This document shows positions 55,245 through 64,000 of a stretch of 64,000 nucleotides of DNA, in pieces (positions within the stretch are counted from its first letter, which is position 1; each line of letters begins with the position of its first letter). The stretch is from Pochonia chlamydosporia 170. Its lineage: Eukaryota; Ascomycota; Sordariomycetes; Hypocreales; Clavicipitaceae. The DNA lies in the NCBI RefSeq assembly GCF_001653235.2, contig NC_035790.1, positions 3,224,001 through 3,288,000 on the forward strand, written 5' to 3'. A model generated the notes under the pieces. The model had not been told where the DNA came from. It searched no databases and saw nothing but the letters and a program-made list of their open reading frames with translations. Both the position numbers and the translations under genes were made by a program.

Positions 55245-56348
55245 ATGACTTCTAAACGGGTTCTTAAATTCCCCGTAAATGACAATGAGTCGTCTTTCGT
55301 CCTCGTTCAAGTTTCGCCAAAGGGCTCAAAACCACTCGACCTAAAGCTAGTAGGAACAGAAGGGGAAGCTCCCTACGTCTGCTCATGTGAGTCGTGAATT
55401 TCCTCCCCTTCACCATTCTCTTACTCCCACGTCAATCGAACATTCAAACTAACCCATTCAGTGAGACATGACCGTGTCGCATCCCTCCGCGTCAAAAACT
55501 GTTCCGTCTCCGAGGAAGAATGGCAAACTATCCTCCAATCCATCTTCGATCAGCAACCCCTCCCCGATATTCAAGCTTCAGCAAGCGTACAAAGCGAATC
55601 GTCAATATCACTTACTATCCGAAAACAAGTCCAGGGAATAACTGTATGTTTCCCCATCCACCACCGTCATCTCACCTAACACTCCTAGCAACGCCTCGGC
55701 GCCATTACCCTAAACCATGACGCAGACGAAGCCATCGAGTTGTTTGACTGGTGCGCAACTTCCGTCGACGCCGTCACCAAAGCCAAAGCATCGTCATCCG
55801 AATCAGCCTCTCAAGTAGACGAGTTGCGGTCTTCTGTAGAGGAGCTAAAAGCTCAGTTGGATGAGCTGGTTGCTGCCAAGCAGGAAGATGAGGTGGTGTT
55901 ACTTCAAAAGTTTAGGGATCTTCTGAATGAGAAGAAAGTCAAGATTCGGGAACAGCAAAAGATTATTACGGAATTTTCCGCCAATGCTCCGCCTGAGAAG
56001 GACGCAGAGGAAATGGATGGGGTGGAGAGGCCCGCGACAACCGGGAGGAAGAAGCCGCCCAAGAGGAAAGCAAAGGCTGTGGATGAGTCGCCTGTTGAGG
56101 ATGAAGACGTGGCTATTAAGGAGGAGCGTGATGATTCGGATGCGGGGAATACGACGGAAGTGACTGCTTCCGTGGCAAGTGATGATGAGGACGATGAGGA
56201 TGAGGATATGGGTGGGCCGCAGGGTGAATCTACAAAAGAGGCTCCTCCACCGAAGAAGCAGGATGCGCCGCCGCCGCCGAGGGCTTTGCCATTTCAGAGG
56301 AAGAAACCTGCTGTTACGAATGATTCAGATTCTGATGACGAGTTGTAA
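55245..56348 (+). CDS. XRCC4: XRCC4-like DNA double-strand-break repair protein
   Basis: Three exons, 55245-55386, 55462-55643 and 55689-56348, encode 327 aa. The N-terminal 125 residues form a small beta-rich head (VLKFPVNDNESSFVLVQVSP, then SLRVKNCSVSEEEWQTIL and GAITLNHDADEAIELFDW). A coiled coil follows (about residues 140-195: VDELRSSVEELKAQLDELVA, LLQKFRDLLNEKKVKIREQQ). The tail is acidic and Ser-rich with PPKRKAKA, a probable nuclear localisation signal. This head-coil-tail layout fits XRCC4 (yeast Lif1), the cofactor of DNA ligase IV in non-homologous end joining. Sequence identity in the family is low, so the call rests on architecture. Several SDSDDE sites suggest casein kinase 2 phosphorylation. 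Confidence 0.82.
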
Positions 56349-56492
56349 AGTCGGTGGTTGTATGATACGTTTGGGAGGGACGTACTTGCATATACGGGGT
56401 GGCAGCGTCACGAGTTCAATCTGGCTTTCGGAGAGTAATTTACATTTATTCATGTCCACTGCAACTACTTCTGCGTCATACGCAATTCCCCT

Positions 56493-57515
56493 TTATCGCC
56501 TGTCATCCTCATCAAACTTTTTCCTCCAAAACGCCCGGAAATGCTTCTGCTTGCCAACCTCCGCAATCCGAGCGACTTCCTCGTCCGTAAGCTTAAAACC
56601 AGGCAACCTTGCCAGATAATTCTCCAGTCGCCCCCTATTCGAACTCGTCGAAAGCGCAACCATGCCCTGATCCAAGATCCACCTCAACCCAATCTCAGAC
56701 TCCGAAACGTCATACTTCTTCGCCAGCTCCGACCACACCGCATCAACAGGGCCGCCCTTAGCCCTCGTCAACGGGACCAACGGCCCATAGCACGCAATAG
56801 CAATGTTATTCTTCTTGTGAAATTTCACCAAATCGCCGTGCTGGAGATACGGATGATACTCAATCTGATTAATCGCAGGTGGAATCTTGGCCGTCTTCAG
56901 AATAGCCTCCAGATGCTCCTGCAGAAAGTTAGACACTCCGATGGACTTAGCCCTGCCAGAAGCCTTGATGGCTTCCAGATCAGTCCACTTTGCCTGCAGG
57001 TCCTCATCCGAGTTGGCAAACCACGGAGCGTGGATGAGGTAGAGGTCTACGTAGTCGAGGCCCAGCTTCTTGAGGGACAGGTCAAACGCCTCGAGGGTTG
57101 GCTTTTGCTTCTCCCCGTGGGCTTTGGTAGTTACGAAGAGTTGGTCTCTTGGTATGCCGGATGCTTTAATGGCTTCTCCTAGCTCCTCTTCGTTTCCGTA
57201 TACTATTTTGGTGAGTATGAGTTTTCGTAGTCTTGTGCTTTGGGACGCGAACCTTCTGCGCCGTCGAGGTGGCGATATCCAACGTCAATAGCCATCTTTG
57301 TGAGATCAACGACTGTCTTGTCGTAGCCCTCTGTGGTCTTGTAATTGGCCGTTCCGAGACCATAGCCAAACTACGATTTCATCAGTACGACTTTCGATTC
57401 TGCGTGATTTATGGCCATTGGTGACTACGAGTTAACTTACCACTGGGATCTCATTGCCATCGTTGAGCTTTAGGGTTGGTGGGAACGAGCCCTTGGAAGC
57501 TGAATTCGAGGACAT
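56493..57515 (-). CDS. Aldo-keto reductase
   Basis: Three exons, 57441-57515, 57253-57370 and 56493-57202, encode 300 aa. The catalytic tetrad is visible: Asp61 (YRHLDGAE), Tyr66 (VYGNEEE), Lys91 (FVTTKAHG) and His122 (YLIHAPW). [17 protein letters not shown] and CYGPLVPL follow, and the cofactor-binding region is [14 protein letters not shown], where NADPH-type enzymes use a similar Ser/Asn/Arg loop. A cytosolic NADPH-dependent carbonyl reductase of the AKR3/AKR-like fungal group is likely, but the substrate cannot be told. The intron 2 donor is GTTCGC, non-consensus, yet it joins GCAGAAG to TATACGG correctly. Converges on XRCC4. Confidence 0.92.
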
Positions 57516-58473
57516 GTTTCTGAAGAGCTGTGAATGAAATGAGATATTTGGAGAACTCTGAAGAACCAATCAGGCTTTTTAAATAAGGAAGAAGAGAAGT
57601 TTGGCTGAATGAGCCAAGCATTGGTTTGCATTGCGATACCGACGCCCTCCCCGCTACAGTGGAGGCCGGCGCTAATGGGAAGGTGCGATCATCGGAAACC
57701 GGAATTAAGCTTCGGATGTGTGGAATTACAAATACGATTCAGTGCGTTCTTGGTATGAACCACGGGGTGTTGTTCCGAATCAAGAGTTGAATGAACTGCA
57801 TTATATCATGTAAGTCGGGTGACGGATTAGCATGTATTATATGCAGAGTAAGCAGTCGGTCATTATCGCCTCTAAATGTTTCTAGTATGAACCAACAAGT
57901 GACCAGACGAAAAGCGGACTTGATGCTCTGTTAATGGGGACCATTACTCATCACAATTAGAAGAAAATGCTGCCAAATTTACCTCCCAACATCAAATATA
58001 CTGTCGACCCTGTTGCAAATGTGAAACTACAAATCAGAATCAGGGTAGCATTTGAAGTGGCACGGGTCACTTCAAGGACAGCTCAGGAACGGCTTCAAGC
58101 GCTGGGATTCTAGTCGCATGGCGCTGAAACGGCAACCACATATAGACAAGTATGATCTCAACTACAATTAAGACTACCTTTCAATACACTCATTTCAAAC
58201 AAGCCAAACAAAACAATTTCACATTTCGTTGACACAAAAATCGCATGACGAACATCATGAATAGCCGACAACAGCCATCCCATACCCGGATGCCCGCCAT
58301 GTGGGGTTCGAATGATGTTATCAATCCGAGTCAACTCCGTCGAATTGACGTCAACCACCAACTCACCAACAACACACACTACCCGTGGAAAATGTCCCAT
58401 AACCCAAACACAAGCTAAACAAGCTCGTCACAAGCTTCACTCACACCCACGACACCAAGCCAAACCGCCGTTG
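57516..58473. promoter_or_regulatory. Divergent promoter region, aldo-keto reductase and SelO
   Basis: About 960 bp between divergent genes. No tRNA: a B-box-like GGTTCGAATGA at 58307 lacks its partner. An in-frame start upstream of SelO (58312) is in the presumed leader. No other gene seen. Confidence 0.4.
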
Positions 58474-60489
58474 ATGCTATACCGCACAGCTCTCCGCAGA
58501 GCTGTCCCTCGACTCCGAGCACCCATCATGACCATAACCGCAAACCACTCCACGGCCGCATCAGGCACCACGCTTCAAGACCTCCCCAAATCATGGCACT
58601 TTACCGAATCGCTGCCCCCAGACTCCTTCTTCCCAACGCCAGCCGACTCGCATAAAACACCACGGGATCGCATCCTGCCCAGGCAAGTTCGCGGTGCGCT
58701 GTACACATGGGTGCGGCCGGAGGAACAGAAAGATCCGGAGTTGCTGGCCGTGAGTCCTGCAGCGCTTCGCGACATTGGTATCAAGGCGGGGGAGGAAAAG
58801 ACCGACAATTTTCGACAGTTTGTTGCGGGCAATAAGTTGTACGGGTGGGATGAGGAGAAGCTGGAAGGCGGATATCCCTGGGCTCAGTGCTACGGAGGCT
58901 TTCAGTTTGGTCAGTGGGCTGGACAACTTGGCGATGGGCGAGCCATATCCTTGTTCGAATCGAAGAACCCGGACACTGGGAAGCAGTATGAACTACAGTT
59001 AAAGGGGGCTGGGTTAACGCCATACTCTCGATTTGCAGACGGCAAGGCGGTGCTACGGTCAAGTATTCGAGAGTTTGTCGTATCCGAGGCTCTCAACGCA
59101 CTGAAAATACCGTCCACCAGAGCACTATCCCTCACACTGCTCCCAGATTCAAAGGTTTTGCGTGAGAGCATAGAACCAGGGGCAATTGTTCTGCGATTCG
59201 CCGAGTCGTGGCTGCGGCTGGGCAACTTTGATATTCTGCGTGCGCGCGGCGATCGCGATTTGATAAGGAAGCTGGCTACATATATTGCTGAGGATGTGTT
59301 TGGCGGCTGGGAAAATCTACCCGCAAGATTGGAGGACCCTGAAAAGCCTGAAAATTCACCGGCTCCAAAGCGCGGAGTAGGGGAGAAGGAATTGCAAGGA
59401 CCGTCTGAGACAGCCGAGAATAGATTCACGAGACTCTATCGTGAGATTGCGCGCCGTAGCGCAAAGACTGTGGCTGCTTGGCAGACATATGGGTTTATGA
59501 ATGGTGTCCTGGTAAGTTGGGTTTGGCCGGCTATATCTTCTGGGTGGAAAGCTGACAATTTGCAGAACACTGATAATACGTCTGTTTATGGCCTCTCGAT
59601 CGACTTTGGACCGTTTGCGTTCATGGATAATTTCGACCCATCGTATACACCGAATCATGATGATCATATGCTACGATATAGTTATAGAAACCAACCTACC
59701 ATTATTTGGTGGAACCTTGTACGATTTGGAGAAGCAGTGGGAGAGCTGATGGGGGCAGCAGGGCTTGCTGACGATGACGTATTTATGTCGCAGGGAGTCA
59801 AGGAAGACCAGCAGGATGAAATCATATCGCGAGCAGAGAAGCTCATCATGCAGACCGGGGACGAGTTTAAGGAAGTATTCCTGAGCGAATACAAGAGGCT
59901 AATGACGCTGAGACTGGGCTTGCGGGAACTCAAGTCTACTGATTTTGATGGGTTGTTCAGCCCAGCTCTGGACACGTTGGAAGCATTGGAGCTCGACTTT
60001 AACCACTTTTTCCGCCGCCTGAGCAGTATCAAGTTGGGAGAAATTTCCACCCCAGAAGGTAGGAGAGAGAAGGCCAGCGTCTTCTTCCATCATGAGGGAC
60101 CACCCAGCACAGTGGGCGAGGATGAGGCACGGGACCAGATTGCTCAGTGGTTGGAGAAGTGGCACGCTCGCTTGGTCGAGGATTGGAAAGACGGGGACCA
60201 AGTCCCAGATGAAAAAGATCAGGAGAGAATGCAGGCCATGAAGCTTGTCAACCCAAACTTCGTCCCTAGAGGATGGATTCTAGACGAGGTAATCCGACGA
60301 GTTGAGAAGGAGGGAGAGCGAGATGTGCTGAACCGTATCATGCACATGGCTCTTAACCCGTTTGAGGATGAGTGGGATGGTAAGACATTTGATCATGGTA
60401 CATATAAAGGCGACGCTGAGGAGGAACAAAGATGGGTTGGCGATGTCCCTCGGACAGGCAGACTCATGCAGTGTAGCTGTAGCTCATAG
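58474..60489 (+). CDS. FMP40: SelO/YdiU-family protein adenylyltransferase, mitochondrial
   Basis: Two exons, 58474-59511 and 59566-60489, encode 653 aa. The intron (59512-59565) is 54 nt, a multiple of three, and has no stop, so an unspliced reading is open; the spliced join gives GVLNTDNTSVYGLSIDFGPF, the SelO core, whereas the unspliced form inserts 18 foreign residues. Other motifs are YGGFQFGQWAGQLGDGRAIS, LQLKGAGLTPYSRFADGKAV, LRSSIREFVVSEALNAL and PSTRALSL. SelO is a pseudokinase-fold enzyme that transfers AMP to proteins and protects against oxidative stress. The N-terminus (MLYRTALRRAVPRLRAP) is Arg-rich and fits a mitochondrial presequence. The C-terminus ends CSCSS, with Cys in the position that is selenocysteine in vertebrates. 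I start at 58474; a 54-codon in-frame extension upstream lacks a presequence character. Confidence 0.93.
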   Translation: MLYRTALRRAVPRLRAPIMTITANHSTAASGTTLQDLPKSWHFTESLPPDSFFPTPADSHKTPRDRILPRQVRGALYTWVRPEEQKDPELLAVSPAALRDIGIKAGEEKTDNFRQFVAGNKLYGWDEEKLEGGYPWAQCYGGFQFGQWAGQLGDGRAISLFESKNPDTGKQYELQLKGAGLTPYSRFADGKAVLRSSIREFVVSEALNALKIPSTRALSLTLLPDSKVLRESIEPGAIVLRFAESWLRLGNFDILRARGDRDLIRKLATYIAEDVFGGWENLPARLEDPEKPENSPAPKRGVGEKELQGPSETAENRFTRLYREIARRSAKTVAAWQTYGFMNGVLVSWVWPAISSGWKADNLQNTDNTSVYGLSIDFGPFAFMDNFDPSYTPNHDDHMLRYSYRNQPTIIWWNLVRFGEAVGELMGAAGLADDDVFMSQGVKEDQQDEIISRAEKLIMQTGDEFKEVFLSEYKRLMTLRLGLRELKSTDFDGLFSPALDTLEALELDFNHFFRRLSSIKLGEISTPEGRREKASVFFHHEGPPSTVGEDEARDQIAQWLEKWHARLVEDWKDGDQVPDEKDQERMQAMKLVNPNFVPRGWILDEVIRRVEKEGERDVLNRIMHMALNPFEDEWDGKTFDHGTYKGDAEEEQRWVGDVPRTGRLMQCSCSS

Positions 60490-61045
60490 ACGAGCGTGTC
60501 GCACGACACCAATGATACTCGAATTGGCGTCAAGGCGCCTTGTGCACCGCATTTAAATCCACGTGTACTGGAATTGCTACGTTGATAGTCATGATGAAAT
60601 GTAACGACCGGCGGTAAGAGGCATCGTTCATTGAGATTAAGCTCTCACATGCTTCCATAATCGGCGTAATAGAAATTTCTCTGGAGCACAAGATAGAGGA
60701 AGACTCGACTGAAAGCAACGCGTCCGCTGGTGCAGACACGAAGCGCAAGCTCACCTACAATAAAGTGTGCTCGTGTACAATTATTGGTGAAAGGAAAAAG
60801 AGGGAGCTTCCAGCTCTGCAAAAATTCGGGTGAGGTTTATGGTGGGTGCATTAGCGGGTTGTGGCCTCAGGCACTTTTCTGCAGGGCGACTGGCCAATCA
60901 GCGCGCATGTAAATTAATCGGTGTTTGGTGGATCATTGCTAATGCTTCCACTCGGCCAGTTCTCTTCCAGACGTCAACGACTGAGCCTTTATTTCGCCGC
61001 AACGACTTGCATCGTCCATCCCCTTTATTCCGTCAAGGCGACACG
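60490..61045. other. Intergenic region between SelO and NUO78
   Basis: Presumed 3' UTR and promoter, with a pyrimidine-rich leader before the NUO78 start. No other gene seen. Confidence 0.4.
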
Positions 61046-63563
61046 ATGCTCCGACAGTCTCTGGCACGTTCGGCTTGGCGGACAGGCAGGCGGACCGCCA
61101 ACGCCTCGCGGACCTTCGCGACCACCCCGAGACGCCAAGCAGAGGTTGAATTGACAGTTGGTGAGCAGCTTTTGTCCTCCCTGCCATTGAGGGCCGTACG
61201 TGTGCTAACGCCGTTCCAGATGGAAAGAAGGTTTCAATTGAAGGTGCGAAGCGAGGTTTGAACAGTTTTGGTGCCAATTGTTGCTGACCCTGAGTTTCCA
61301 GCCGGCTCTGCCCTGATCCAAGCTTGCGAGAAAGCGGGCGTTACAATCCCCAGGTATGTGGTATCCCCGCAGACGGTTGCTTGGGCCCGGAAGCTTGCTA
61401 ACAATTGAACAGATATTGCTACCATGAGTACGACCTCCCCTATGCTTATCCGATCACGAACTCGAGACCCTAATAACTGTTGACAGGAAACTCATGATTG
61501 CCGGAAACTGCCGAATGTGCCTGGTAGAGGTCGAAAAGGCCCCTAAGCCCGTGGCTTCATGTGCTTGGCCAGTGCAGCCCGGTATGGTTGTCAAGACCAA
61601 CTCACCCATCACTCACAAGGCCCGAGAGGGTGTCATGGAATTCTTGCTCGCCAACCACCCGCTCGACTGCCCCATTTGCGACCAGGGAGGCGAGTGTGAT
61701 CTTCAGGACCAGTCTATGCGATACGGAGCCGACCGTGGACGATTTCACGAGGTTGGCGGCAAGCGTGCCGTCGAGGACAAGAATATCGGACCTTTGATCA
61801 AGACCTCGATGAACCGATGCATCCACTGCACTCGATGTGTCCGCTTCGCCAACGATATTGCTGGTGCTCCTGAGCTGGGTTCCACCGGCCGCGGCAACGA
61901 CCTGCAGATCGGTACTTACCTCGAGAAGAACCTGGATTCCGAATTGTCCGGCAATGTCATCGATCTTTGCCCTGTCGGCGCCCTGACCTCCAAGCCCTAC
62001 GCCTTCCGTGCTCGTCCTTGGGAACTGAAGCATACTGAGTCTATCGACGTCCTTGATGGCCTTGGCTCCAACATCCGTGTCGACTCTCGTGGCCTTGAAG
62101 TTATGCGTGTTCTTCCCCGTCTCAACGATGACGTGAACGAGGAGTGGATCAACGACAAGTCTCGATTCGCCTGTGATGGTCTCAAGACCCAGCGCCTGAC
62201 CATGCCCTTGATTCGCCGCGAGGGCAAGTTCGAGGCTGCTGATTGGGAGGAAGCTCTCACCGAGGTCGCCAAGGCCTGGGAGGCCAAGAGGCCTCAAGGC
62301 AATGAGTTCAAGATTATTTCTGGAGCCCTGACCGAGGTTGAGGCTCTTGTTGTTGCCAAAGATATGGCCAACAAGCTCGGATCCGAGAACCTCGCCTTGG
62401 ACACTCCCACTGGTAGCCAGCCCATTGCTCACGGTATCGACGTTCGATCCAACTATCTGTTCAACTCTCGCATCTGGGGCATTGAGGAGGCTGATTGCAT
62501 CCTGATTGTCGGCAGCAACCCTCGACATGAGGCTGCCGTCTTGAATGCCCGTATCCGTAAACAGTGGCTGCGATCTGATCTTGAGATTGGCGTTGTCGGC
62601 GAGACTTGGGACTCTACCTTTGAGTTTGAGCACCTTGGAGCCGACCACGCCGCCCTCAAGAAGGCTCTCACTGGCCCCTTTGGAAAGAAACTGCAGGCTG
62701 CCAAGAGACCCATGATTATCGTCGGCTCTGGCGTCACTGACCATGCTGATGCCAAGGCTTTCTACGAGACTGTTGGTGCCTTTGTCGAGAAGAACGCTGC
62801 GAACTTCACCACCCCGGAGTGGGATGGTTATAATGTTCTGCAGAGAGAGGCCTCAAGAGCCGGCGCTTTCGAGGTTGGCTTCACCACTCCCTCTGCCGAA
62901 GTTGCCCAGAGCAAGCCCAAGTTCGTCTGGTTGCTGGGTGCCGACGAGTTCAACGAGGCCGATATCCCCAAGGACGCCTTTGTCGTCTACCAGGGCCACC
63001 ACGGTGACCGAGGTGCTCAGATTGCCGACGTTGTTCTCCCCGGCGCTGCTTACACTGAGAAGGCTGGTACTTACATCAACACTGAGGGTCGCGTTCAAAC
63101 TACCCGCGCTGCCACCTCACTGCCCGGCGCGTCCCGCACGGACTGGAAGATTCTCCGCGCTGCCAGTGAGTTCTTGGGCGTCCCTCTGCCTTACGACGAC
63201 CTCGCCGCTGTTCGCGACCGCATGATTGAGATTTCACCTGCTCTGGCTGCATACGACGTTGTTGAGCCCGTTGCTCTTCGACAGCTTAGCAAGGTTCAGC
63301 TAGTGGACCAAAACAAGGGATCAAAGGCTACAGGCGAGCCTTTGAAGAAGGTCATTGACAACTTTTATTTCACAGACGTCATCTCTAGAAGGTAGGTTCT
63401 GCACACCAGCTTGATCACGGTTCCAATTTGCTAACCACTCCTCAGTTCACCAACCATGGCACGCTGCTCTGCTGCCAAAGCTACCGGAGACCCCAGAACA
63501 AACTTTATGGCCCCTGGCATGGAGGAGGATCGGCCCATGGGCCAGGTTGCTTATGGAGCGTAA
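61046..63563 (+). CDS. nuo78: Complex I 75/78-kDa iron-sulfur subunit (NDUFS1)
   Basis: Six exons, 61046-61160, 61220-61243, 61302-61353, 61413-61427, 61487-63391 and 63446-63563, encode 742 aa. Exon 4 is a 15-nt microexon and exon 2 is 24 nt; both are needed for the frame. After a basic presequence (MLRQSLARSAWRTGRRTANA) come the cluster ligands: RYCYHEK and CRMCLVEV with CAW (2Fe-2S), HPLDCPICDQGGECDLQD (4Fe-4S, His ligand) and CIHCTRCVRF with CPVGAL (4Fe-4S). The rest is the molybdopterin-oxidoreductase-like domain that has lost its cofactor, with VGSNPRHEAAVLNARIRK and NTEGRVQTT. It carries electrons from the 51-kDa subunit in the matrix arm of complex I. The final exon encodes SPTMARCSAAKATGD and ends AYGA. 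Confident. Confidence 0.96.
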
Positions 63564-63762
63564 GAAGACTCTGTCGGCTGTACCAAAATAAAAGATTCCA
63601 TTTGTCAGCGTAGGAGGGAGGTGTCGGTTGTACATATATGACGGCGGAATAGAGTAGCAGGGTAAATAATTACCATATCAACAGTAGTCGTCCGTACGTG
63701 CTTCGTGATGTAGCCACTGATCTCGATCCTCTAACCTCATCCCCAAACCAATAACTCTACCT

Positions 63763-64000
63763 CTACCTACGACTCCCATCACCTTCACTCCCCGACTCCT
63801 TCCGCATCTCCCTCTCCAGCGCCTCCTCATAAACATCCCTCGTCCGCTTAACATGCTCCCCATACCCCCTCAACTCGACCATCGTCCTCGCCACCGTCCT
63901 CAATATCTCCCTATCCCTCCACTCCGCGGGACTCCTAACCACCCACTCCGAGAAATCAGGCGCACTCGGCAACTCCCTACTCGGCCTCTCCCTCGGCGCC
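63763..64000 (-). CDS. Unidentified protein, 3' end only
   Basis: The frame is open from the right window edge to a TAG at 63763-63765, giving 78 residues of the C-terminus: a Pro/Arg/Ser-rich stretch, then PDFSEWVVRSPAEWRDREIL, RTVARTMVELRGYGEHVKRT and EALEREMRKES. It is predicted to be helical and charged, possibly a coiled coil. No ATG is present within the window. It converges on NUO78. I do not recognise the family. Confidence 0.6.
   Translation of the reverse strand, partial: APRERPSRELPSAPDFSEWVVRSPAEWRDREILRTVARTMVELRGYGEHVKRTRDVYEEALEREMRKESGSEGDGSRR

Noticed and set aside
58303..58316. tRNA B-box-like GGTTCGAATGA
   Set aside because: The last bases do not fit the B-box, and I could not find a matching A-box or acceptor stem.

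Overview
This window is nuclear DNA of a filamentous ascomycete, most likely a hypocrealean Sordariomycete. That placement is inferred from short GT-AG introns of about 50-90 nt, Zn2Cys6 regulators and recognisable fungal orthologues (DASH Dad1, Rho4, Nuo78). About 24 intact genes and several broken or partial ones were resolved, most with exon joins checked for reading-frame closure.

Layout. 1-4279 has no convincing gene. 4280-14566 (all minus strand) holds a PPxY-containing orphan, an Upc2-like Zn2Cys6 factor and an LtrA-like membrane protein, with a 4.5-kb gap after the factor. 15115-33642 is a dense housekeeping block: ATP synthase epsilon, NatC subunit Mak10/Naa35, a peroxisomal adenine nucleotide carrier, a very large acidic protein with AT-hook-like motifs, proteasome lid subunit Rpn6, mitochondrial GrpE, Dad1, Rho4 and elongin C. 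34646-47757 is accessory: an F-box-like protein, a small protein with an in-frame nonsense codon followed by an acidic tail, two related Zn2Cys6 factors on either side of a small orphan, and a seven-TM rhodopsin-like gene split by one stop codon.

48598-53640 is the most unusual part. Five tandem units of about 1 kb, all on the plus strand, each have a nearly identical TATA promoter, a similar 5' leader, a small two-exon gene with a similar intron, and a conserved 3' flank. The encoded proteins (about 135-173 aa) are strongly diverged and match no family I recognise. By eye, introns and flanks are more conserved than exons, which suggests diversifying selection or gene conversion of the non-coding parts. 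The fifth unit looks decayed.

54164-64000 returns to conserved genes: a stand-alone B3/B4 editing-domain protein with a bacterial look, an XRCC4-like repair factor, an aldo-keto reductase, SelO/Fmp40, the 78-kDa complex I subunit and the 3' end of an unidentified gene. Several products act in mitochondria (Atp15, Mge1, Nuo78, SelO). They are scattered and do not form a cluster, and no secondary-metabolite pathway, tRNA, rRNA or intact transposon was seen.
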